Part shown: positions 33,759 through 44,254 of the stretch, piece by piece | Layout of the letters: each line of letters starts with the position of its first letter | Position numbering within the stretch: the stretch's first letter is position 1 | NCBI GenBank assembly: GCA_021399435.1 | Contig: JAJTUP010000029.1 | Location: 620,001-684,000 of the forward strand | From: Diaporthe sp. PMI_573 | Lineage: Eukaryota > Ascomycota > Sordariomycetes > Diaporthales > Diaporthaceae | Reading direction: 5' to 3' | DNA length: 64,000 bases | Translations under genes and position numbers: made by a program | Notes under the pieces: model-generated | The model's database searches: none | Seen by the model: the letters and a program-made list of their open reading frames with translations, nothing else | Told to the model about the DNA's origin: nothing

Positions 33759-36351
33759 ATGGTTCTGAGCGTACCCGACACCGGCCTCCACCTGGAGAGC
33801 TCGGCCAAGTCTGCAGATACCCTCCCTTTGCAGGCTTTTGCCCTCACTCTCAGTGACAATGTGATCGAGGACTTGATCCAGCGTGTGCAGAATGGAGGGG
33901 ACGTCAAATTGTCCCTGGGAAATGTTCCCGTAAGTGACGTCGAAGCCTGCGATTTGGGATGGAAGGAAGAGGCATTCCTATTGTTCCACTACGAGAACAA
34001 TAGCCTCACAATATGGACCCCAGCGGAAACAATGTGTTTTCAATTGGGCGAAACCATCCCACACCTTCAATGGGCTTCTGCCACTATTCAACTTGGAAAA
34101 CCAGGCGGCTAACTTATTTAAACCCACAGTCCCTTCTCTGCGGCAAAGGAGCAGTCCACAAGATCCCCAAGACCGCCGAGATACCCAACCTCGACCTCTA
34201 CCTTACCGACCCCTCAGACTCGACACAAGAAGCAGAGAGGCTGCCACATCCCACCATGTCTCTCTTCACGAGGCCTGAGTTCAGGAAATACCCCAAGCTC
34301 GCGGCAGGCCGTGTGGTTGTCAAGGAGAAGGCAGCCCCGGCGAACCCTCCCGCTGCCGCCCGCAGCCCACAGCCCGACCTCCGCGACGACATCGCACAAC
34401 TCAAAAAGTCCATGGCACAGGCCAAGAATGACAAGCTGGAGAATGGGTGTGTAGTGCAGAGCAGACTGTGGAAGTGGTCTGAGCTAACTTGCATCCCTGC
34501 AGTACCAAGATCGTCAATACTCCCATTTCGGGCGTGAAGCGAGGCGCAAAGACCAGCAAGGCGAAGCTGCTCCCGTCGGCCAAGGGTAGCACCTTCACGA
34601 CCACCATCAGCAGGTCTGGTGCCGCAAGCCCTGCTCTCAGCAGCACAGGTTCTCCGTCCCTGGGGGCTACGCTGTCGGCCGACGAGCTGGCCAAGGACAG
34701 GGCAAAGGAGCTTCGCTCACCAATCGTGCACGAGCTGGCCGTCAGGGAGATGACCTTCGAGGAGCTTCAGTCAAGGTGGCCGAATGACGACAGCGACTTC
34801 AAGCCTGCCCTGGATAAGGTGGCCGATTTCGACGGCACTCGGCAAAAGTACACCCTGAAGAGGATGTACTGGAAGGAACTTGACGTGTTCAGATATGGAT
34901 ACGACTCAGACGAGGAGCGACAAAAAGCCATCGACAACGCCATCAAGATCTACGATCGCATGCGAGTGGGTACTACGGAGCTCGTGTGGCAGAAGCTGCT
35001 GCCGAAGGAGGAGCGCGGAAAGGGAAAGTGCCTCAGCAAATTACAGGCAACGATTGCCAAGAGCGCGGCTACTGCGCAGGCCAAGACACCACAAATCAAG
35101 GTTCACGATGCAGAAGATTCGAGCGGCAGCAGGAATGGAGACGGCAACTTGTCCGGTGTCGAGAGAAAGACAAAGAAGGCCGGCTCCCCACTCCCACGCT
35201 CTTCCTCGCAGACGAGGCAACCAGCCAAGAAGACTGAAAGCAAACTGCTGCCACAGAAGAAGGCACTCACCCCAAAGGTCTCGCCTACCAAGGCTGGCGC
35301 GAAGACGGCCAAGGCCAAGGCCGGCCGCGTACTTTCCAAGGAGATCATCTCGGACTCCGATTCTTCTTCGGAAGATGCACCCATGTCGAAGACCGTGGCT
35401 AAGTCCAAGGCCGCGGACATGGAGCGGGAGAAGGCCAAGGAGAGAGAGCGAGAAAGAGAACGGGCTGAAAGGGAGAAGGAGCGCGAGAAGGCTGAGCGAG
35501 AAAAGGAGCGCGCCAGGGAGCGCGAGAGGGAACGTGAACGTGAGCGGGAACGTTCACGTGAGCGTGAGAGGGCCGAGCGAGAAAAGGAGCGCGAGAGAGA
35601 GCGCGAGAGGGAGAAGGCAAGGCAGGCGGAGAAGGCAAGGCAAAAGGAGGCCGCGGCCGCCAAGCCCAAGCCCAAGCCCGCCGCGCCTAAGGAGATCATC
35701 AAGCCCCAGGTCGTGGCTCGGCCGGTCGTCCAAAAGCGATCCCGAGAGGAGCATGACGACGACAGCAGCTCCAGCTCAGGCACACCACTGAGCAAACGTG
35801 TGAACAGGGAGGTCAAGGCGACCACCGCGCCATCGTCCAAGCTGGCCAACAAGCGGCCTCCCTCGGATTCGAGCTCGCAGGGCTCATCCCGCAGCAACGG
35901 CAATGCTGGGAACAGCCTCCCCAGCAAATACAAGAACACCAGCCCGATCAAGTCATCGCCCCTCGCCTCTTCCCCACCAACCAACGCCTCAGACTTCGAC
36001 CACACCTCCACCGACGAGAGCCGGCATGGTCGTCAACGCGACCGGTCCCAGGACCGCAGCGTAACAGTGGCGAATGGAAGCATCATCGTGAAGAAGCGCA
36101 AGGCACAGGCCGCCGACCGGGATACCATCGACGTGGTCATGGCGGACAAGAAGCGCCAGCGGGTGTCGACCGAGATCCTGGACAAGGCGCGCAGGTTCAA
36201 GATGCACTACGTGGTGTACCAGCAGCTGCACCGCGAGCTGTCCCGGGCCGGCAGCTTCAACAAGGAGAAGTACGAGAAGCTGATGGAGATGCACGAGAGC
36301 CTGGAGGACCTCAAGAGCTCCATCTACTCCCAGGTTCCGCAGCATGCCTAG
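33759..36351 (+). CDS. RNA polymerase II elongation factor ELL
   Basis: Three exons inferred: 33759-33929, 34130-34446 and 34503-36351 (introns of 200 and 56 bases, both with CTAAC branch sites), giving 778 residues. ELL raises the elongation rate of RNA polymerase II in the nucleus and works with Eaf-type partners in fission yeast. The N-terminal beta-rich region is residues 1-150 (AFALTLSDNVIEDLI...GDVKLSLGNVP). The conserved ELL winged-helix block lies at about 233-316 (LRSPIVHELAV, then LQSRWPNDDSDF and YTLKRMYWKELD). A long basic, disordered centre contains a nearly pure Arg-Glu repeat at about 470-555. The C-terminal helical segment at about 726-775 (FKMHYVVYQQLHREL, ending SSIYSQV) matches the occludin/ELL homology tail. 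Exon one could be read through to a stop at 34,112, but only the spliced form gives the family sequence. Confidence 0.9.
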
Positions 36352-38463
36352 ATGACGGGAACGAAACGAGAAACAAGCAGGAAAAAAACGACAGACGATC
36401 TTTTCTCTTTTGCAACATGCACGAGGGATCACATGAGGACGAGACCACTCACGGTATGGCATTGGAACAGCAGCAACATCTCTCTTTTTAGAGAAAGCGG
36501 AATTTTCAGGACGCGATTTCCCTTTGGCTCCTTTTTTCTTAATTTCCTCCACCATGAAAGTGCACAGCAGTGGGGACTTTACTACACACATTACGAGTCC
36601 CCCCTCATCACACACACACACACACATCTCGAGCATTTACACAACGGTCTGGTCTGCATTGTTGGGTCAAGGGATAGGGAACCCCCGGTCTCAAGGGAAG
36701 GTGTTTCACGGTCATAAAGCATTTTCCTGCTGCTGCTGCTTTCAAAACTCGTTCCTCTTACTACTACTTTTGAAAAACGCCTTTCCTGTGGATAGGATAG
36801 GAATATCATGATACCAAGAATTGAAAAGAAATTCTCATGAATACACTTGACTTGACTGCTGAGATTCAAGAAAATGTGCTAGAGAGTGAAGTGAGGCTGT
36901 CATATGAAGAACCCCGCCTTCCATATGTGGTCTGCTTCTATTGCATGACCTCCCTTCGCCTCATCCCTGAGGAACAACATAAGCCGCAGCCACGAACAAG
37001 CTGCTGTAAGCCCTTGGCCAATGGCGTCCACGAGAATACGAGAATACGCGTCTCATGAAATAAACTTTCCATAGGCCACTAATCCTAAGTCCATATTTAC
37101 TTCCTTATTGCAACGCACGAGACATAGTTTCTAACATTCTGTACACAAACGCACAACACGGACCGCCTCGGTCACGAACTTTAAGCAACGCACTGAGTCG
37201 GTTGCTACGCGCATATGGGGACCCAGAGCAACGGATACTCACCGACCGGCTTTTCGGGCGGCGCAATGAATGCTTGACTCACGGATTCGCATTCGCTTGA
37301 TTGTCGTTGTCCTCATATTGGTTGCTTACTTAAAATCGGCGATCTGTAAGCAAGGCCCGCCGCGGAGACGCAACGAACGCCGTACTCGCATGTGTGTAGA
37401 CTTGACTTGGGCATAGAGCGAGCGGCGGTGAGGGCGAAGGGCTGTGCTGGCTGGCTAGCTAGCTCCACCTAGATGCGGGAGCACGAAAGAAGGAAAGAAA
37501 AGGATGTGAACTCAATGTACGTGCAGTACGTAGACTCGAGGAAGGGGGCAGGCAGCCTGGGCATCAACAGGCTCGCGGCCATGTTAGACTGATGACATCG
37601 ATTGGGTTGGGTTGTTTGGGAGCGCCCTCACATGGTCCTCCTTCTCCCTCTCTGTCGGTCGCATCCACGAGCAGCGCTCTCGCCGGCAGCAAAACGCACT
37701 TGATAAGGTTACCGCTATTTCCAGCCCAACAGTCGTGTAGAGCAAGTAGCAAGGTGCTCATAGTAACGGGAAGGCGCAGGTGATAGTGCCCGTGACGAGT
37801 TGCTCTTGTCTTGTCGCTGGCGAGCGAAGCTCCCAGGTCTGTGACGGAACCCCCCGCCCTCATATTGCCCATGCGCTGCTGGAATGTTGACGGACCTGGC
37901 CGTGATGGGCCTGGGCATTCCTGCGCGTCTCTGTCCTCGAGGTTTGGTTCGCCCCCGAGGTAAAGAGCCCTCCCGCGGTGGTACCTCGACTGTCTCTCGG
38001 CGCCGTAACCATCGCTCAACCTGTCAAACTGGCACCCCATTCTGCTTAGGTCATGCGGTAAGTCCGGGAGATCGTCGATGGAGATCAGGGGACTGGTTTC
38101 AGTCCTTGTCTGAGGTTGTTTTCTTTCGAAGCAGAGATTAAATAAGATGTTATTCCAAAGCAAAATAGTGGTCGCTCCCAACCTAGACCGCAAGTAGCTA
38201 AGAGGTTCTTCGTTTGTTTTTTCTTGCCCATCATAACGTACAGAAATCAGGGGCCAATTCCCGCGTCGAAATTGTTCTCCCTCTCGTCACCAGGTCGCAA
38301 CCCAGGACCTGTACTCCCTTGTCCCCGACCGCGACCCCGACCGCGACCGCATATTTGGAACCCGGAGCGCGCCGTTGCTTGCTTGCACTGGAAATATCAA
38401 CGCTGTTGTTGCTTTGTGCCGTGCCTTGAGGGTAATAATGGTGTTGAAGGCTGTGATCGTCGT
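36352..38463. other. Convergent 3' flanks, no firm gene
   Basis: This lies between the ELL stop and the convergent LC8 stop. A minus-strand frame of about 200 codons at 37,564-38,193 has no recognisable family, and its start is unclear. A short CA tract is at about 36,608-36,626. I see nothing else. Confidence 0.5.
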
Positions 38464-39016
38464 CTATTGCGTCTTGAAGAGAAGGATGGCGCAGTGTCCG
38501 AGGTAGAAGTAGATGAAATGTTTGGTTTCTACCGGGAAGTCAGTCCATCTTGGTCTTTTTGGTCCTCACGAGGAAGGAACATCCATACCATGGGTTACGA
38601 AGCTTCCAAAGTTCCGTCCGACAATGCAATGCCATGTGGGACCCTTGCGCTCGTCGAATGTTCGCTTGATGTGCTGCGCAATGTCCTGCCATCCATCGAA
38701 TTAGCGACCGGGGTGGTCGTCTTGTGGGAACAAGTATGTCTTCCGTACCTTCTCGATTGTGAACTTCGCCATTGCCTCCTGAGCTGTACCTGTTGTCAGC
38801 ATCTGTACCACCCCGCCCGTCCTTGCTCCCCGCCGAGGGCCAGCTTACCAATGTCGATGGCCTCCTGCTGCATGTCTTCCGTCTGTTGCCCTTTGTTTCA
38901 GCCCATGGCCACAGTTGCACCTAGGCAAGTGGTGTCCTTACCATGTCAGCGCTCTTGATCTGAGCATCGAGCTTCTCCCGGGGGCCCGGGGAAGTAGCGC
39001 CTCCTTCGACTGCCAT
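38464..39016 (-). CDS. Dynein light chain LC8 (8 kDa hub protein)
   Basis: Five very short exons inferred on the minus strand: 38942-39016, 38849-38882, 38749-38783, 38589-38685 and 38464-38528, separated by introns of 59-65 bases. The joined product has 101 residues: an N-terminal extension of about 22 residues, then the full LC8 fold. Family motifs are [52 protein letters not shown] and the beta-strand [20 protein letters not shown], which ends the protein exactly as in other LC8s. LC8 is a homodimeric hub that binds short linear motifs in the dynein intermediate chain and many other partners. In Aspergillus the orthologue is NUDG, needed for nuclear migration. No key residue is missing. 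Because the exons are tiny, the gene is invisible to a long-frame scan. It is divergent from Mrd1 across 709 bases. Confidence 0.93.
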
Positions 39017-39725
39017 GGCTGTTGTCGTGTAGCTTCGAGTTCTAGGACGATCACTCGACGTTAGTCGTGATGGAACAGAGCAAAGTGAGCTGTCACAATC
39101 AGGGCGTGGTGGCAGTAAATGGCCTTTAGGCTAAGTTGCGCAAGCTAGCTGGCGTCCGCGGACAAGCCGACGCTGTGCGCCCCTCTCGCGGACCAACCAC
39201 CACAGACCCTGACCGTTTGTGAGAGGCGCTGCTGTGATTTCTCGTACCTGGGGGGATCTGGGGAGGTTCGTGGGATCGTTGCGGAGTAGGTGGGAGTCGA
39301 TGAGCGGGTAGTGAGGGCGGTTGGGAGCGTCGTGTCGTTTAATGCCCAGGGAACTCGAACTCTATTCTCACAGAGAGCCGCAGTAGCCTTTGGGGAAGCC
39401 TTGGGCCGCTTCAGCTCCCCTGAACGGAGATCCCCTGCCAGCGATCACGGTGGGGCACGGACCCCCCGACCGTCCGACTGGGAGAAACGGAGTGTGGGGA
39501 AGTCGCGCCGTCTCCAATTTTTCGACCCGCCAAAAAGTTTTGCCTGCCTGCTTATTTTGCAACTGACCGCGATTCCTTCTGACTGTCTTCGTAGACCCTC
39601 AACTCACTTTTTCTCTCCTCCTTCTCTTTCTCTTTTCTCCATCATCGCCCCTCACGACACGCTCGTTGCTGCAAAGTGCTGCGCAACTACGCAGACGACA
39701 CGTCTGAACCGTCCCATCGATCAGA
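39017..39725. promoter_or_regulatory. Shared divergent promoter of LC8 and Mrd1
   Basis: The 709 bases between two divergent start codons must hold both promoters and leaders. The Mrd1 side is CT-rich (about 39,590-39,640). No TATA-like or other recognised element stands out. Confidence 0.55.
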
Positions 39726-42522
39726 ATGTCCACTGCAGGCGTAGAGTCGTCGCGGCTGTTCGTCAAGAACCTGCCGCCCACCATCACAGAGGCCGATTTC
39801 CGAAAACATTTTGCTACCGGCGGCCGAGAAGTCACAGACATCAAGCTGATTCCGAAGAGGAGAATCGGCTATGTTGGCTACAAGACTCCAGAGGATGCAG
39901 CCAAGGCTGTCAAGTTCTTCAACCGCTCGTACATCCGCTTGTCAAAGATCTCCGTTGAGATCGCGAGACCCATATCGGACCCCTCCCTGCCGACTGCTAA
40001 AAAGGTCACTCCACGTGTCCAGAACAAGCTGCCTACCCCCGAGCCCGAGCCAAGGGCCAAGGAGGCTGATGCCAATGACAAAAAGAGAAAGAGGGAGGGC
40101 GTAGACGAGTCCGACCCCAAGCTGAAAGAGTACCTGGACATGATGCGCCCGGGACAGACTACCTCGAGCAAACTTGAAGGGATTTACGGCCAGCAGCCTA
40201 GTGAACAGAAGGATGTGGAGATGGCAGTCGTTCCTGCGGATGCCGAGAGTGACGATGAATACGAGACCATCCCAGCCAAGAAACCGAAGCACCGTGAAGA
40301 AGCGGTAGAGGAAGCATCGGCCGCGCAGGTCCATGCCCCTCCGCCTGTGGTCGATCCACCACAGGACATTGACCAAGATATGCCGGACGCGAAAGGACCA
40401 GCTGATGCAACAGATGATGATTGGTTGAGATCACGGACGAACAGATTACTTGACCTCGTTGATCCGGATGACCAGTCAGCATTGCCGCGCGCTCCCGCAC
40501 CACCTACCCAGACCCCAGCTGCGACGAGTGGACCATCGCCTTCAGCGGAGGCACAACTCGACCGCGCTTCTTCGGAGGCTCCCAGCGAGCCTGCTGTCGA
40601 GAAGACGCGCGAGGAGACCGCAACGGATCAGGTCCTTCGCACAGGTAGGCTCTTTGTTCGGAATTTGCCCTTCAAGGCCACCGAGGCCGAACTCGCCAAA
40701 CACTTCAAGAAGTACGGAGAAACTGAGGAGGTAAGAAAGATTTCTTCCTGTCATTGGAACCCCCCTTTCCAACTACACCCGTCGTAGTGATGAACCCATG
40801 ATAGGGACATCTTATGCCAAAGGCACATGATTATATTTTGGGTCGATTATTTTAGTAGATGCTTCGACTTTTCTGAACGACAGAGTCCCTCGATCATATT
40901 GTCTCAGCTTGATCAACGTTCAACGCGCTGACGCAGATCTAGGTACACATTCCTGTCTCCAGTTCGGGACAAGGTAAGGGGTTCGCCCACATCTCATTCT
41001 CGGATGCAGGTTCTGCCATTGCAGCATTGCAGGATGCGGATGGCAAGCCTTTCCAAGGACGTATCCTCCACATCCTCCCAGGTCAACCAAAAAAGGACCA
41101 GCAATTGGATGACTTTGCCATCTCGCAACTGCCGCTCAAAAAACAAATCCTTCTGCGCAAAAAGGCGCAGGCGTCGACCAGTACTTTCAACTGGAACTCG
41201 TTGTATATGAATCAGGACGCTGTGCTTGCGTCAACTGCAGATCGTCTGGGAGTCTCCAAATCAGAGCTCATCGATCCCACCTCGACTGATGGGGCCGTGA
41301 AACAGGCGATAGCTGAGACACAAATCATCCAAGAGACAAAATCTTATTTTGCAACTCACGGAGTAAACATTGAGGCTTTCAAGACCCAAAAGAAAGGAGA
41401 CACGGCCATCCTGGTGAAGAATATCCCCTTCGGCACGAGTCTGGAGGAACTGCGAAAGCTGTTCGAAGAGGCTGCTGGGGGTAATGTGCTTCAGGTTCTG
41501 ATGCCACAAAGTAGGACCATTGCAATAGTCCAGTTCTCACAGGCTGTTGCATGCAGGACCGCGTTTGCCAAGCTGGCCTACAGGAGACTGGGCTCGTCTA
41601 TTCTGTTTCTTGAGAAGGCGCCCGCAGATCTGTTTGGAGACCAACAGACAGCCACACAGCAGCCGCAAGCCGGTCGGCCGGGTGCGGTACAGAAGATGTC
41701 CGGCACGGATCTTCTGGAGGAAGCTGATGACCAGGATAGCCCCGAGACGACATCGCTTTACGTCAAGAACCTGAGCTTCGATACCACCACGCCACAGCTG
41801 GCAGATGCGTTCAAGCCCCTCGACGGATTCGTCAACGCACAGGTGAAGACAAAGACTGACCCCAAGAAGCCGGGCCAAGTGTTGAGCATGGGTTTCGGTT
41901 TTGTGCACTTCCGTTCAAAGGCGCATGCCGAGGCTGCTGTCAAGTCTATGAATGGCTTTGTGCTGGATAACCACACCCTCGCGGTGAAGGCATCGCACAA
42001 GGGCCATGACGCTGCCGAGGAAAGACGACGTGAAGACAAGGCCAAGAAGACGGCAGGGCAGAGGACCAAGATCGTCGTCAAGAATCTCGCGTTTGAAGCT
42101 TCCAAAGCCGATCTCCGCCGCTTGCTGGGGACTTACGGCAAGCTCAGAGTCGTCCGCATTCCCAAGAAGTTTAACAGTTCTTCGTTAGTGGCCCACCTCC
42201 CTTCCCCCAATGGCGCATTATTTCGCCGCATTTTACTAACGCGAAAACAAACAACAGACGTGGATTTGCCTTTGCGGAATTCGAGTCGCCGCGAGAGGCA
42301 GAGAACTGCATCAAGTCGCTGTCAGACACTCACCTGCTCGGGCGCAAGCTGGTCCTGGACTACGCCGAGGCCGAGGCCGTCGATGCGGAAGAGGAGATCG
42401 CCAAGATGCAGAAGAAGATTGGGGGCCAGGTCAACAAGGTTGAGCTGCAGAAGCTCACCGCAGGGAAAGGCAGTGCCAGACAGAAGTTCGAGATCGGGGA
42501 TGACAACGAGGACAACGCATGA
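39726..42522 (+). CDS. Multiple RNA-binding domain protein Mrd1
   Basis: Three exons inferred: 39726-40730, 40943-42183 and 42258-42522 (introns of 212 and 74 bases), giving 836 residues, the normal length for Mrd1. Mrd1 is an essential nucleolar protein that binds U3 snoRNA/pre-rRNA and is needed for 18S rRNA processing. Five RRMs are visible. RRM1 is near 9-85 (RLFVKNLPPTI, RIGYVGYKT). RRM2 is near 307-385, split by intron one (RLFVRNLPF, GKGFAHISF). RRM3 is near 488-565 (TAILVKNIPF, RTIAIVQF). RRM4 is near 605-690 (TSLYVKNLSF, GFGFVHF). RRM5 is near 709-785, split by intron two (TKIVVKNLAF, RGFAFAEF). An acidic/basic linker with an apparent nuclear signal (NDKKRKREG) separates RRM1 and RRM2. 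The C-terminus is the usual KGSARQKFEIGDDN-type tail. Splicing of both introns is required to complete RRM2 and RRM5. Confidence 0.95.
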
Positions 42523-42633
42523 CGACTCGGCGAGGCGCGTCGTCGAATGGCGAAAGGGGCTAGCTAGGACTAACCGTCTATCCGGCGGGATCTAAAATAA
42601 TACCACCTGGACTCTTTGATCTTTGTTCTTCGC

Positions 42634-42677
42634 GCTCTCTCTCTCTCTCTCTTTTTTTTTTTTTTTTTTTTTTTTTT
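42634..42677 (+). repeat. (CT)n-(T)26 tract
   Basis: About nine CT units run straight into roughly 26 T, about 110 bases past the mrd1 stop. A T-run here may act in mrd1 3' end formation or be only a slippage product. Confidence 0.9.
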
Positions 42678-43170
42678 GGATTGTCTGCTGGCACAAGGAG
42701 AGGAGATACCTGAGTACTTTCGTTGTGTCTTGTCCATCCCTTGGTTGAAGGAGATCTTCACCACAAACCCGCCAATTTTCATGGGCCCCACCCGATAGCC
42801 CAATCTGGGCTTCATTTTTGCCCCCTCGCCCCCTGCAATTGAGTTTCCTCTCTTAGTCCCCTCTGCGCTCTGCTTTCGCTTTGAACACGATGTCTGTCGC
42901 TAATCTCATTGTCATGCCTCCCGGCGGATGCGCACCGCCCTGGGACGCCCATGTGCTCCGGACACACATACGTTGCATAAGCTGCCGGTGCCACAAGCCC
43001 CAGACCACACAATCACCCCTGCATTCCTCTTGCCGGGACGGTACTTTCCAAACATATTCAGTGGCCAGAATGGGCGAGTTCGCTCCCCTCCCCCACCCGC
43101 CTTGGGGAGGGGGTGCCGCCAGACCAGTGGCGTGTGTATCTGCGAGATCTTTTGAACCCCGGTCACCTCT

Positions 43171-43234
43171 GGTTCTGGTTCTGGCCTCTGGCTATGGTTC
43201 TGGTTCTGGCCTCTGGCTATGGTTCTGGTTCGGG
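43171..43234 (+). repeat. 25-bp tandem repeat, 2.5 copies
   Basis: Two perfect copies and a partial third of a 25-base unit rich in GGTTCTGG and CCTCTGGC, in the upstream region of the TEA-domain gene. Confidence 0.88.
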
Positions 43235-44070
43235 ACGAGTGCTCTCCCACTCCGCCCTAAGGCTATGCGTCCTCACACAAGGCCGGCCAACCAACTGAAC
43301 TGGCCTAACCAACCCGGCAAGGTGGGAGAAACCCTTTTGAGCGAGCGAGCGAGACTAGCTAGGCTTCTTTCTGTGCTCCTTGCCATGCTCTCTGCGGGGA
43401 CAGGGGAGAAGGGGGTGGTGTTTCCTTAACGCGTGGACTACCTGAATGCCATATGATATCGTTAGGTTGAGGGGTCAGGACGAGGTACCTCACTCGCCCC
43501 GAGTGGCCGTGTTGTTATTAGTATCCTGGATTCATGTTCCCTTTGGGATGGACAGGGGAAATAATACAACGGGTTGAGAGGAGAGCTCCCGGGCTGGCAG
43601 TTGGTCAATCAGTCCTTCAGTGTAAGAGAGAGAGACTGTGTGTATCTATGTATGTGCTTCCGTCTCCTCTCTCCCAAAAATATCCATGATATAATTCCCT
43701 GTTCCTGGGGGCATTCCTTCAACAAACTCATCAGGGGCCCCATTCGCCTCAGTCAAAAGTGTTCATTCCTTCTCTTCCTTTCTCTCAGAAGTTGTTATCA
43801 CACATCATCACGTTCCTTCCAAATACGCCGTAGAGGCATTCCATTATTCATTTTTTCTCTTCGTCTCGCTCTCTCTTCTTGCCTTCCCGAACAAATCCAT
43901 TCCATTCTTTCCCAAGTCAGCCTGCCAGTCAGTCATTCGCACACGAGAATAACGACGGTGACGAAGCAAAAGTGGACAAGGAGAAAAAAAGCCTTGCCTG
44001 TGAAGCATTTGACTTGAATTCCTGCCTCGCCCCTCCGGAATCGACCGGACAACATCATCGCGTACCAACA

Positions 44071-44223
44071 ATGTTGGGTGCTCTGGATGCCCACCGCGCC
44101 GTGCTTCCCTCCCAGAGACCACACTCGCCGCCCTCTCACCCTCACTCCCGCCAGCCCATGCCCGAGTACGTCCATCATGACCCGGTCGGGCCGTCCCCTT
44201 ATGAGGACGCCAGCAGCAGCAGC

Positions 44224-44254
<31 letters not shown>

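Larger units (their letters stand above)
42523..44070. promoter_or_regulatory. 3' flank of mrd1 and long leader/promoter of the TEA gene
   Basis: It contains a CT tract leading into a T26 run (42,634-42,677), a 25-base tandem repeat (43,171-43,234), and a pyrimidine-rich stretch at about 43,740-43,930 just before the TEA start codon. Frames here are not protein-like. Long leaders are usual for fungal developmental regulators, but the transcription start cannot be read. Confidence 0.5.

Noticed and set aside
33708..34112. 134-codon frame at the ELL start read as a separate gene
   Set aside because: After residue 57 the frame enters an intron with a GTAAGT donor, CTAAC branch and CAG acceptor. 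Spliced, it continues as ELL.
37564..38193. 209-codon minus-strand frame
   Set aside because: No recognisable domain, uncertain start, and an overlapping alternative frame looks equally protein-like. It may be the LC8 3' flank.
38224..38958. 244-codon plus-strand frame
   Set aside because: It is the antisense shadow of the LC8 dynein light chain exons and introns.
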